Assembly (NCBI RefSeq): GCF_014133895.1
Contig: NC_050729.1
Coordinates: forward strand, 744,001 to 808,000
Source: Torulaspora globosa
Lineage: Eukaryota > Ascomycota > Saccharomycetes > Saccharomycetales > Saccharomycetaceae
Reading direction: 5' to 3'
Length of the DNA stretch: 64,000 nucleotides
Both the position numbers and the translations under genes were made by a program. A model generated the notes under the pieces. The model saw only the letters and a program-made list of their open reading frames with translations, made no database searches and was not told where the DNA came from. Positions 10,103 to 18,386 of this stretch are shown piece after piece; position 1 is the first letter of the stretch; every line of letters starts with the position of its first letter.

Positions 10103-10943
10103 TTACCCATCATATTGACGCTTAGCTATCTGGAACGAAATATGATTGGTGTGACGTTTCCGGTATTTCATAACTTGATAGACTGTTGTCGCGGTGGTAT
10201 CATCCGAGATAAGTTTGGTCAGAATTGGCAACAAGGCGGAAGAGTTGGTTAGCGCATACGATATTGGACCAAGCGCTGATTCCTGAGACATAAATCGCTT
10301 TCTCGCGGTGGCTGAGAACACGAGCGGAAAGCGGAATTCCAACTGAGAAATGAATAATGAACAGAGATATTCGTTCAGCTGCAGTAAAATTTCGTCAATC
10401 AGGAGATATGGCTCGCAGGAGAAGCACATGTCCACATCGATTCTGAGTTCCTTCAGGACACATACGTGAGGTAAATTCCTCACATGCGGACGATTCTCGA
10501 GCGGTTTTTGCAATAGCGTGCAGGCTTTCTCTGAGTTCCACACCTGACAAGTCAAATCGAGCTGTATAGTTCCACCTATGGATGAAAATTGTAATTCATA
10601 AAATAATTGATCCCAAAACTTCAGTCCATTCTGCAGACAAACTTTTAGCTGACAAGCTAGTTCTTCAGTATCACAGCTACCAGGGCCTTCAACAGATACA
10701 AGGTCAAAAATAATCTAAGAATGGCAATAGGTGTTAGTTAAAGCTAAATGTAGCATGGATTAGGCGATAAGCATTGCATACCTTTAACGTTTCCGGCTTC
10801 ATCGGCGGCAAAAAAATCATACTGGTATCATCGAAAATAGCCGCCGAGCTGCCACTCTCTGCTTCGACTTCACTCGACCACTTTGAGATGAGCTGGTTAG
10901 ATGTACTAGTCAGATAAGTACAATCAAAGCTCGCAACAACCAT
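10103..10943 (-). CDS. REC102: Meiotic recombination protein Rec102, two exons
   Basis: The gene is a join of 10782..10943 (exon 1, 54 codons) and 10103..10714 (exon 2) on the minus strand, giving 257 aa (S. cerevisiae 264). Rec102 pairs with Rec104 and supports Spo11 double-strand break formation as a Top6B-like subunit. Diagnostic parts are the exon-1 segment IFLPPMKPETLK, FWDQLFYELQ early in exon 2, and the C-terminal block with SQLEFRFPLVFS and PISYALTNSSALLP. Neither exon alone gives a full protein. The intron has phase 0, GTATGC, an AACTAAC branch site and a TTAG end. A perfect URS1 lies inside exon 1, and a tRNA-Leu gene starts only 43 bp upstream of the ATG. S. cerevisiae YLR329W adjoins CHS5; here UGA1 and a YGR017W gene lie between. 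Confidence 0.9.
10715..10781 (-). other. REC102 spliceosomal intron, 67 nt
   Basis: Read on the minus strand, the 5' splice site is GTATGC (variant of GTATGT), the branch site is AACTAAC at 10733-10739 (variant of TACTAAC) and the 3' end is TTAG. Removal joins codon AAG to ATT in frame and reconstructs the Rec102 alignment. No Mer1 enhancer (AYACCCTY) is visible in it. Confidence 0.88.
10802..10847 (+). promoter_or_regulatory. Paired URS1 (Ume6) motifs inside REC102 exon 1
   Basis: TAGCCGCCGA at 10838-10847 is a perfect URS1. TCGGCGGCAA at 10802-10811 matches the reverse motif at 9 of 10 positions. Both lie in coding sequence, about 100-140 bp downstream of the ATG. Confidence 0.65.
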
Positions 10944-10986
10944 TTCAAACCTACTGCGGTTTGTAGAGTAATAAGTGCAAAAAATA

Positions 10987-11114
10987 TGGTTGCTAAGAGA
11001 TTCGAACTCTTGCATCTTACGATACCTGAGAATTCCGAGGTGGACAGTTTTGCTGCGCACAAGAATCGAACCGACTCTTGAATCAGGCGCCTTAGACCGC
11101 TCGGCCAAACAACC
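10987..11114 (-). tRNA. tRNA-Leu(CAA) with 46-nt intron
   Basis: Exon 1 is 11114..11077, the intron 11076..11031 and exon 2 11030..10987. The acceptor stem GGTTGTT pairs with AGCAACC (one G-U), the anticodon loop reads TTCAAG before the intron, and the T arm is AAGAG-TTCGAAT-CTCTT. The intron contains TCTTG, which can pair with the anticodon region CAAGA, as in the S. cerevisiae gene, whose intron I recall as 32 nt. An oligo-T terminator follows the 3' end. Read on the minus strand, the gene sits immediately upstream of REC102 in the same orientation. Confidence 0.96.
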
Positions 11115-11505
11115 ATACTAATTTGATGCGAAATTTTTCGCAGAAAAAAACTATACCAATATGACACAACATGTTTTCTTGCTAACAAAGACATTAGATG
11201 AGCTAGATCCCTCCTTTCGAGTCTCATACTATCACTTGCGGGCCAAGTTGCTTGGCGATCAGTTTATAGAAATATGGAGTGCTTTCCACGTGCACTTTTA
11301 TGTGCTTTGAGACGAGCAACAAAAAATTCGTCGAAACGCAACAGGTTTGCCCATAGAGACACTGGCATAACAACAAGCGGGTGTAAGCAAGGGTAAGCCG
11401 TCCCGTTGGTTCTCGAAGCCACTGGCGATAGCGCTCTGCCTTCATTATACCCTCGCTTGTTAGAGGCAGGTGGAAACGTACACGAGAACAAATCAATTCG
11501 CTAGG
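11115..11505. other. Spacer between tRNA-Leu and YGR017W-type gene
   Basis: No supported gene. It contains a CACGTG E-box at 11287-11292. Reverse-strand frames here have no recognisable content and run into the next gene. Confidence 0.4.
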
Positions 11506-12378
11506 ATGATTCATCAGATGGCACCATGGGTGCCAACTTTCATCCAGTCAACGAAGAACAACACACAGCCATTTCTACCATTCCAATTAGCTACTATTGA
11601 TAAGAAGGGACAAAAGCCGCGGTGCAGGACGGTGGTATTCCGCGACTTCCTCTTCAAAGACAAGAGAACCAACATTTTGACCTTTAACACGGATATAAGA
11701 AGTGGGAAGATCGGAGAGTCATTTGGCGGTAACTTGAGCAACTCAACACCTGTGGAAGCGTGTTTCTATTTCCCGGAGACCATGGAACAGTACAGATTCA
11801 GCGGAGAGTGTTTTATCGTCTCAGAAAAGCAGTTGAATGTGCCACCTGAGCTGACTCGCCGCTACGGCATACTGTCTCCAAGCGTGTGCGGCCACCACAA
11901 GGAAGATCTCTACCAATACGAAGCCGAGCTTGACGAGGAGGAAGAGGCCAGACAGAACAACTCGCACAGCGCAAGGAACAGCAAGGTACAGGAAAGCGAG
12001 CCGGCCAAGACGCAGAGCAACCGCTTGTTAGAGCCAACCGATTTCCAGCCTCCCACCACAAAAGAATGGAACATGGAAGTAAGAAGGCAATGGCATTCCA
12101 TATCCAGAACGTCCAGGTCCCAGTACCGCAAGCCGGAGCCGGGGAAGCCCATCACTTGCGAGACCAGCAAGCAGCTCGATAAGATCCAGAGAGGCGTCGA
12201 CGGCACGAGCGAAAACGCTGGCCTGGATAATTTCGCTGTTGTCTGTCTTTGTATCGAACAGGTTGACTACCTAAACCTAAAAGGTGGCAGCGGTGGAGAA
12301 AGGGCAATCTTTTCAAGAGTCACCGACGAGCACAATGTAAATATTGAGTGCTGGGATGAGGAACATGTTTGCCCTTGA
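11506..12378 (+). CDS. Pyridoxamine 5'-phosphate oxidase-like FMN-binding protein, YGR017W-like
   Basis: This 290-residue protein has the split-barrel flavin-binding fold of the PNPOx-like (Alr4036) family and corresponds to S. cerevisiae YGR017W, whose substrate is unknown. The first 110 residues carry the conserved block: APWVPTF, FQLATID, CRTVVFRDF, NILTFNTDIRS and EQYRFSGE. The middle (about 140-210) is polar and probably disordered, and the end has a short conserved segment. The frame is open upstream, but only from a GTG, so I take the ATG at 11506. A second ATG at 11518 would remove four residues. It is not the genuine pyridoxine pathway enzyme Pdx3, which is shorter and lacks the charged insert. 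Confidence 0.82.
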   Translation: MIHQMAPWVPTFIQSTKNNTQPFLPFQLATIDKKGQKPRCRTVVFRDFLFKDKRTNILTFNTDIRSGKIGESFGGNLSNSTPVEACFYFPETMEQYRFSGECFIVSEKQLNVPPELTRRYGILSPSVCGHHKEDLYQYEAELDEEEEARQNNSHSARNSKVQESEPAKTQSNRLLEPTDFQPPTTKEWNMEVRRQWHSISRTSRSQYRKPEPGKPITCETSKQLDKIQRGVDGTSENAGLDNFAVVCLCIEQVDYLNLKGGSGGERAIFSRVTDEHNVNIECWDEEHVCP

Positions 12379-12877
12379 GCTACCGACCATCAAGAAGCTC
12401 TTGTGCGCTTCTCACGCATAACACAACGAGACGACGATAAAATGTAATGTAGAAATGATGCTTTTAGAAGAAAAATCTAACTAGTGACGAATATAATACG
12501 TACGAATAGCAATCTGAAGCCTAAGAGGCTGCCAACCTTCGGAACTCCATCGCCATCTTATATCTTCTGTCGTGCCCCAGGACGCGGCATACGGCGGCGG
12601 GTTGCTAGGTGGTAACGCGCGCGGGACCTGATAACCCTTCAATACCTTTAAGAGCAGATTTTGTTCTACTAACTGTCTTATACATCTAGCTTGGTGGTTT
12701 TCGTAGGCGCCTTCTTATCAGAGCCGTCAGCAATGGCGGGATTTGAAAGATCATTCCTCCTTATCCTCATTCGACGCTGTGATGAGAAAAGTATAAAAAC
12801 AGTAGCCTTGTTAAATTGAGGGATACCTCGGTATCGTTTTCTAACAACTTTGAATTCAGCCGATCATTATATTCAAG
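12379..12877 (+). promoter_or_regulatory. UGA1 promoter region
   Basis: The 499-bp spacer has no gene. GATAAG motifs (as CTTATC) lie at 12714-12719 and 12760-12765, fitting GATA-factor nitrogen catabolite control. A CGGCGG-rich segment around 12590-12606 resembles the Uga3-type UAS-GABA in composition but not exactly. A TATAAAAA box is near 12792. The sites are seen; their use is inferred from known UGA1 regulation. Confidence 0.5.
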
Positions 12878-14293
12878 ATGACCAGTACTGTCAACTACTA
12901 CCCAAACGAGCCAACCAAACCGATTATTAAGACTTCAGCGATTCCAGGTCCCGAATCTCAAAAGCAACTTGCGCAACTAGATAAGGTTTTTGATGCAAGA
13001 GCAGCCTACTTTGTCGGAGACTATGAGAAATCTGACGGCAACTACATTTTTGATGTGGATGGCAACGCCTATCTAGATTTGTATGCTCAAATCGCTTCCA
13101 TCGCACTGGGCTACAATAACCCAGCTTTGATCAGGGCAGCGCAGTCTCCAGAAATGATCAGAGCTTTGGTGGATCGCCCAGCTCCAGGCAACTTCCCATC
13201 TGCGGACATGGCCAAGATTTTGGCTAAGATCCTGCAATTTGCTCCAAAGGGCCAGGACCATGTTTGGTCCGGTCTTTCCGGCGCCGACGCCAATGAACTC
13301 GCCTTCAAGGCTGCCTTCATGTACTATCGTGCTAGGGAGAGAGGCTACGAGACTGAGTTCTCCGCTGAAGAAAATGCCAGCGTGATGGACAACGCCGCTC
13401 CGGGTGCTCCGGACCTTGCTGTGCTTTCTTTTAAGAGGGCATTCCACGGTCGACTTTTTGCATCGGGTTCTACCACGGTCTCGAAGCCTATCCACAAGCT
13501 GGATTTCCCGGCTTTTGACTGGCCTCACGCTGAGTATCCAACTTACAGGTACCCATTGGAAAAATACGAGGAAGAGAATCACAAGGAAGATGACCGTTGC
13601 CTGGAGATCGTCGAGCATTTGATCAAAACTTGGAAAAGCCCCGTCGCTGCTTTGATCATTGAGCCAATTCAATCTGAAGGTGGTGACAACCACGCCTCAA
13701 GATACTTCTTACAGAAGTTGAGAGATATCACGCTGAAGTACAACGTGGTGTACATTGTCGATGAAGTTCAAACAGGCGTTGGAGCCACTGGAAAAAACTG
13801 GTGCCATGAGTACGCCGATATCCAACCACCAGTTGACTTGGTTACATTTTCTAAGAAAATGCAGAGTGCAGGCTATTTCTTCCACGACCCTAAATTCATT
13901 CCCAACAAGCCCTACAGACAATTCAACACCTGGTGCGGTGAACCCGCTAGAATGATCATTGCTGGTGCTATTGCCCAGGAGGTTATCGACCACGACTTGA
14001 CGTCTCAGGTAAACCGTGTGGGAGACTACCTCTTTAAGAAACTCGAGGCTTTGCAAGCTCAATATCCAGCGAGATTTCAAAACCTCAGAGGCAAGAACAG
14101 GGGTACTTTCATCGCCTGGGACTTGCCAACTCCAGCAGAGAGAGATACTCTACTGAAGAAATTGAGGCTGCACGGTTGCAACGTCGGCGGCTGCTCTACG
14201 AACTCGGTAAGATTGAGACCGACCTTGACTTTCGAGGAAAAGCATGTTGATATTTTCATTGATGCTTTGTCTAAGTGTGTGGCCGAGCTATAG
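12878..14293 (+). CDS. UGA1: GABA transaminase Uga1
   Basis: The 471-residue class III PLP aminotransferase has the same length as S. cerevisiae Uga1. It transfers the amino group of 4-aminobutyrate to 2-oxoglutarate, giving succinate semialdehyde in GABA catabolism. Visible signatures are the N-terminal IPGPESQKQL block, the substrate and cofactor segments GLSGADANELAFKAA and IIEPIQSEGGDNHAS, the Asp-containing IVDEVQTGVGATGK and the Schiff-base lysine in TFSKKM (K326 or K327). Protein similarity to S. cerevisiae is high throughout. Short reverse frames inside are shadows. The promoter carries GATA motifs consistent with nitrogen control. Confidence 0.97.
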   Translation: MTSTVNYYPNEPTKPIIKTSAIPGPESQKQLAQLDKVFDARAAYFVGDYEKSDGNYIFDVDGNAYLDLYAQIASIALGYNNPALIRAAQSPEMIRALVDRPAPGNFPSADMAKILAKILQFAPKGQDHVWSGLSGADANELAFKAAFMYYRARERGYETEFSAEENASVMDNAAPGAPDLAVLSFKRAFHGRLFASGSTTVSKPIHKLDFPAFDWPHAEYPTYRYPLEKYEEENHKEDDRCLEIVEHLIKTWKSPVAALIIEPIQSEGGDNHASRYFLQKLRDITLKYNVVYIVDEVQTGVGATGKNWCHEYADIQPPVDLVTFSKKMQSAGYFFHDPKFIPNKPYRQFNTWCGEPARMIIAGAIAQEVIDHDLTSQVNRVGDYLFKKLEALQAQYPARFQNLRGKNRGTFIAWDLPTPAERDTLLKKLRLHGCNVGGCSTNSVRLRPTLTFEEKHVDIFIDALSKCVAEL

Positions 14294-14423
14294 GCATCTG
14301 CTCGACCCAATGTATATTATTCTTCGAGCTATCGACTCAGCTATGTAGATGAGATTACCAGTACTGTACTGAGCATACGGCCACTTGAAACTAATTCTGA
14401 CTGCTTCTGAGTGAACACTTAAA

Positions 14424-14433
14424 TAGCCGCCGA
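14424..14433 (+). promoter_or_regulatory. Perfect URS1 motif in an orphan promoter
   Basis: TAGCCGCCGA is followed by a TATATAAG box at 14455-14462 and a URS1-like reverse motif TCGGCGGCAC at about 14475-14484. This compact arrangement is typical of early meiotic genes, yet no long frame follows; CHS5 begins 450 bp downstream. Confidence 0.6.
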
Positions 14434-14490
14434 GCTTGCATTTTTTCGGCGCGGTATATAAGGCAGCCGCTATTCGGCGGCACAAGAGAA

Positions 14491-14828
14491 ATGCCACTAG
14501 CGTCCATAGCACTACAGAGTGCACTGATTCAACCATTTAGTGCTAGAATAACTCGCTTCTTGGAGCAATGACGAGGCAGTTTCACACTTCTGTAGTCACG
14601 ACGCTGTTTGACCACAAGAAGACGGCGTGAGACAAGCTTAGACTTGTCTATTAGGAGAAGCACACGAAAGGCCAAAAGGCCAAGGCTAGAAGGATCATAG
14701 CATCGCAAATATATCTAGCTATCTACAGTGGTATTGCGATTAGGTGTCATGTCTGGGTTTTTCATGAAGATCGCGCAGCAGTCGGCGCCTCGCTCTTTGA
14801 AGCTTCTTAAGGTGACTTCGAAGAAATA
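14491..14828 (+). other. Possible small-ORF transcript downstream of the URS1-TATA unit
   Basis: Three tiny ATG frames lie here: 14491-14571 (26 codons), 14568-14630 (20 codons, MTRQFHTSVV..., overlapping the first stop as ATGA) and 14748-14828 (26 codons, basic). The second begins like a mitochondrial presequence. None is long enough to be called a gene, and no splice signals link them. The region may instead produce a noncoding RNA or hold the CHS5 leader. Confidence 0.2.
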
Positions 14829-14884
14829 AGACTTGACGAGAACTATGTCTACTTTGAGAGGCAGCGATTGGACTGAGCTTAGAC

Positions 14885-16759
14885 ATGTCGCAAGTTGAAT
14901 TTTTGCTCACAGTAGGCAAACTGGATGCGTCTTTGGCACTTTTGACCACTGACGATCACCATGTGATAGAGTTTCCAACGGTACTGTTGCCGGACGATGT
15001 GAAAGCCGGTTCAATTGTCAAACTGGCCGTGTCGCAAACGTTTGAAGAGGAGAGGAAGCAGAGGGAGCTCTTTAGGGAGATTCAGGCCAAGATTATGGAG
15101 AAATACGGCACACAAAGACCTTCGCCCCCTGTGTTGAAAGTGGTTAATGTGACTCAGACCAGCTGTGTTTTAGCGTGGGACCCCTTGCAATTGGGATCAG
15201 CTAGTTTGAAATCTTTGGTTCTTTACAGGCAAGGTGTACGTTCCACTGTCATACCTTGTCCCCTGAAGACGAATACCACGAAAATATCAGGACTGTCAGT
15301 CGACACGGATTATGAGTTTGAGCTGAAACTAACAACGACATCAGGACAACTATGGTCGGAAAAAGTCAAAATGCATACTCATAAGATGACCGACATGTCA
15401 GGCATAACGGTCTGCCTTGGTCCATTGGATCCCTTGCTCGGTATTTCTGGCGCTCAAGTTGCGCAGAGCTTGTCTCAGATCGGTGCTAGGCCTATGCAGA
15501 ACAAGGTGGCCATCGATACAACACATTTTGTCACGAATGATATCGAGAACGACGATGATCCGGAGCTCATTAAAGCTAAGAATAGCAATATTCCAATCGT
15601 TAGACCTGAATGGGTCAGAGCTAGTGAAATGGAGAGAAGAATAGTTGGAGTCAGAGGCTTTTATCTGGATGCGGACCAGGGTATCCTGAAGAGCTATCAA
15701 TTTCCACCCGCTACGGAAGAAGCAAAGGCGCTTTTCGCCCAACTGAAAGCTGGCGAAACAACCGAGAGTATCAACCGCGACAAGGAACTGCCCAAACCTA
15801 CAGAGCATTCGCGAGAGGCTGAAGGGAGTAAGCAGTCCGAAAGCTCTGGAGACGTGAAGAAGGAAAACGAAGAAAGTCCTCGAATAACTGAGGAGGATCT
15901 CAAACAAGCAGCAGAACCGCCAAGTAGCGAGTCGCTCGGGCAAGATGTCGTCGGCGACTCACAAATGTCAGCAAAGTCGGCATCGAGGGAAATTACAGAA
16001 TCGGCGATTCAAGAATCTCTGGAGGGCGGCGAAGAAGCCACCAGGACGGACATGAATGAGACCGACTCTGGTTCACAGCAGGAGAATGCGCCACCGATAA
16101 TCACCAAAGACAAGAACGCTGATGATGCTATAACGGAAGCAGACGTGCCTGCTTACGAAGAGGTCGATTCCGCCAGTAATGATGAAGCGCATGAGAAATC
16201 AGTTGCCAATCCTGCCGATGTCAGAGAGAACGCTACACTCGTTGAGCGCGTCGAAACAGCCGAAATCACAGATAGCCCTGCTGAAGGGCTTGGGGAAACA
16301 GTCTATAATGACGTTGATCTAGAAGAAACCAGCGAACCCACTGAGACGACTGAAAAAGCAGAAGCTGCAGGGCCTACAGCTGGTGAACCCGCCACGCAGG
16401 AGGATAATGCACCACAGCAGCCAGCCGAAGAAAGTGAAGCATCACAGGCTGTCCCTGGGGTTGAAATATCGACAACAAATACAGAACTGACAGAGCGTGC
16501 CGCTGAAGCAGAAACCACCGACGCCCTCGTCGAGGCAGACCGTAGTGACCTCGTCGAACCTGCGGAGACGGAGGAGGAAGTGGAAGCTACTGCGGAAGCG
16601 GCCGCCTCAGACAGCAACGAGAGTGAGTCAAACGCAACGCACTCCGAGGTGGCAGAACTTGAAGAGGACGACGAGGGAGCCGCAGCCAAGGAAACCACGG
16701 CGACCAAGAAGACCACCAAGAAGAACAAGAACAAGAAGAAGAACAAGAAGAAGAAATGA
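14885..16759 (+). CDS. CHS5: Exomer scaffold protein Chs5
   Basis: The 624-residue Chs5 is the core of exomer, which exports chitin synthase Chs3 and other cargo from the trans-Golgi to the surface. The N-terminal dimerisation helix region (1-75) binds ChAP subunits. A fibronectin type III domain follows at about 78-165 (PVLKVVNVTQTSCVLAWDP), then a BRCT domain at about 170-260 (ITVCLGPLDPL to VGVRGFYLDADQ); together these form the Arf1-binding FBE module. Residues 290-600 are acidic, repetitive and probably disordered, ending in a Lys/Asn-rich tail (KKNKNKKKNKKKK) as in S. cerevisiae. It is the YLR330W ortholog inserted among YGR genes, evidence of pre-duplication gene order. Confidence 0.95.
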   Translation: MSQVEFLLTVGKLDASLALLTTDDHHVIEFPTVLLPDDVKAGSIVKLAVSQTFEEERKQRELFREIQAKIMEKYGTQRPSPPVLKVVNVTQTSCVLAWDPLQLGSASLKSLVLYRQGVRSTVIPCPLKTNTTKISGLSVDTDYEFELKLTTTSGQLWSEKVKMHTHKMTDMSGITVCLGPLDPLLGISGAQVAQSLSQIGARPMQNKVAIDTTHFVTNDIENDDDPELIKAKNSNIPIVRPEWVRASEMERRIVGVRGFYLDADQGILKSYQFPPATEEAKALFAQLKAGETTESINRDKELPKPTEHSREAEGSKQSESSGDVKKENEESPRITEEDLKQAAEPPSSESLGQDVVGDSQMSAKSASREITESAIQESLEGGEEATRTDMNETDSGSQQENAPPIITKDKNADDAITEADVPAYEEVDSASNDEAHEKSVANPADVRENATLVERVETAEITDSPAEGLGETVYNDVDLEETSEPTETTEKAEAAGPTAGEPATQEDNAPQQPAEESEASQAVPGVEISTTNTELTERAAEAETTDALVEADRSDLVEPAETEEEVEATAEAAASDSNESESNATHSEVAELEEDDEGAAAKETTATKKTTKKNKNKKKNKKKK

Positions 16760-16821
16760 ACTTGGCAAAACTCTAGGCATCTATGTATAATATACAGCGG
16801 ATTAACTAACCTTCGAGAACA

Positions 16822-17178
16822 TCACTCGCCAAATAGTCTCCTAACCCTTTTCAACACAGAATCCTTCTCCGGGTCGTATGGATGGTCCTTGGATGGGATC
16901 TCGAGGATCGCTGGGAAAGCACTGGTAAAGTTATCCACATGCGATCTGATGAGCTCTGCGATGTGCTGGTTGATCAGCAAGATGGCAATGTCATCACGGT
17001 CTGCCGTAAACGTATCGAACGCCTTGGTGATCTGCTCACGAGTCGACTTTCCCTCCTGATACACATAGAAGTTCTTATCTTGGGTCTCTGGAGTTATCTG
17101 GCCGACTCCCGCCAACAACAGTCCCGTCGTGGTGTCTTCGTCAGCTATTGCAGCTATCAGCGTACGCTTCTCAGACAT
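16822..17178 (-). CDS. VMA7: V-ATPase subunit F (Vma7)
   Basis: The 118-residue product equals S. cerevisiae Vma7 in length. Subunit F sits in the central stalk of V1 with subunit D and couples ATP hydrolysis to rotation in vacuolar acidification. The family core is visible: [19 protein letters not shown] near 8-26, [16 protein letters not shown] near 64-79 and PAILEIPSK toward the end. It converges with CHS5 and is divergent from the TACO1-family gene, with about 140 bp between the two ATGs. Confidence 0.97.
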   Translation of the reverse strand: MSEKRTLIAAIADEDTTTGLLLAGVGQITPETQDKNFYVYQEGKSTREQITKAFDTFTADRDDIAILLINQHIAELIRSHVDNFTSAFPAILEIPSKDHPYDPEKDSVLKRVRRLFGE

Positions 17179-17316
17179 TCTGGTGCTCTACAACGGTTGT
17201 TGCTTCGAGCTAGTGGTAGTGATCCCCTTCTAAGAAGCTTTTACAGCCAACGCGATTGAAAATGCAGTGCGAAATGCACGAAACAAAGGACCAACTGAGA
17301 CGCCCTGAATCCGTGA

Positions 17317-18138
17317 ATGAACCGCTGTGCTGCCCTGAGAACAATTGCCACCCGAGGGTTCAGCACCGGGAATGCTGTAGTGCGGTCCGGACACAACAAG
17401 TGGTCCACCATCAAGCACGACAAGGCCAAGAACGACGCCGAGAGGAACAAGCTGTTCAGCAAATTTGCCCAGCGGATCTCGTTAGCAGTGAAATTAGGCG
17501 GAAGCAGCGACCCCAGCCTGAACATACGGCTCGCGACCGCCATCGAACTGGCGAGCAAGAACAATGTGACCAAGAAAGTGATAGAGAATGCGATCAAGAA
17601 GGGATCCGGAGCCAGCGCCGCCGCCAAGGGCGCCGGCAACATGGAGATGTGCCTCTACGAGGGAATGGGCCCCGAAGGCGTGGCTCTTGTCGTGGAAGCC
17701 CTCACCGACAACAAGAACCGAACCATCGGTCTCGTCAGAAGCGCTTTCACCAAGGCCAACGGCTCGATGACCCCAACGCTGTATTTCTTCGACAAGCGTG
17801 GCTACGTCGTGGCACGCCCTCCTGCGGAACTTCAAGGCGACGACGACCGACTGCTCGAGAAAGTGCTCGAGCTAGACGGCGTACAGGACCTCGAAACCGC
17901 AGACGAAGACCCCACTTGCAAGATCGTCACAGAGACCACCGCAACCAACACCGTGGCTGCTGCACTGAAGCAGCAAGGCTTCGAAGTCGCCGAGCTCGGC
18001 ATGGAATACGCCCCGAAGAATGACATGCGGGTCTCCGTTACAGATCAAGAGGCCCTCCAACGCATTCGCAAGTTCCTCACAGTGCTCGAGGAGATTGAAG
18101 AGGTTACAGACGTCTACACAAACCTGCAACAGACATGA
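17317..18138 (+). CDS. DPC29: Mitochondrial YebC/TACO1-family translation factor (Dpc29, YGR021W)
   Basis: This 273-residue protein is of the YebC/TACO1 family, whose yeast member YGR021W (Dpc29) acts in mitochondrial translation. The first 25 residues (MNRCAALRTIATRGFSTGN) are a mitochondrial presequence ending in an RGFST processing-type motif. The family signature SGHNKWSTIKHDKAKNDAERNKLFSK lies at about 24-49, followed by the NIRLATAIELASKNNVTKKVIENAIKKG block and the three-domain YebC fold. Coding sequence here is GC-rich, which opens long spurious frames on both strands. The stop codon falls in a small 11-bp tandem repeat. Confidence 0.92.
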   Translation: MNRCAALRTIATRGFSTGNAVVRSGHNKWSTIKHDKAKNDAERNKLFSKFAQRISLAVKLGGSSDPSLNIRLATAIELASKNNVTKKVIENAIKKGSGASAAAKGAGNMEMCLYEGMGPEGVALVVEALTDNKNRTIGLVRSAFTKANGSMTPTLYFFDKRGYVVARPPAELQGDDDRLLEKVLELDGVQDLETADEDPTCKIVTETTATNTVAAALKQQGFEVAELGMEYAPKNDMRVSVTDQEALQRIRKFLTVLEEIEEVTDVYTNLQQT

Positions 18139-18161
18139 AACAGACATGAAACAGACACGAA
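18129..18161 (+). repeat. 11-bp x3 tandem repeat across the DPC29 stop
   Basis: ACAGACATGAA occurs twice, then ACAGACACGAA, in direct tandem. The first copy contains the TGA stop of DPC29. Confidence 0.85.
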
Positions 18162-18386
18162 ACTCTTCTTGTAAATATCTTGTTTAAATTCTTTGCCCAT
18201 CGTGGAAAATTTCGCCGCGTTCAAGCCGAAAGAAGGCTGCGCCGTCCTAACTTACAGATCTGCGGATTCCAAGCCCAAGCTAATTTTAGACAGCAGGATC
18301 AAGATCAGCAAGATCAGTTCTTTAAAGAGCTAGCTGTTGCTTTGCTGGATAGTTTGAGTTGGCATTAAGAGAGAAGGTCGGTTGTG

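Noticed and set aside
13073..13693. 206-codon frame antisense to UGA1
   Set aside because: Entirely inside a well-matched enzyme gene; explained as a shadow frame.
17256..18023. 255-codon frame overlapping DPC29
   Set aside because: Very Arg/Gly/His-rich out-of-frame reading of a GC-rich gene; the YebC-family frame explains the DNA.
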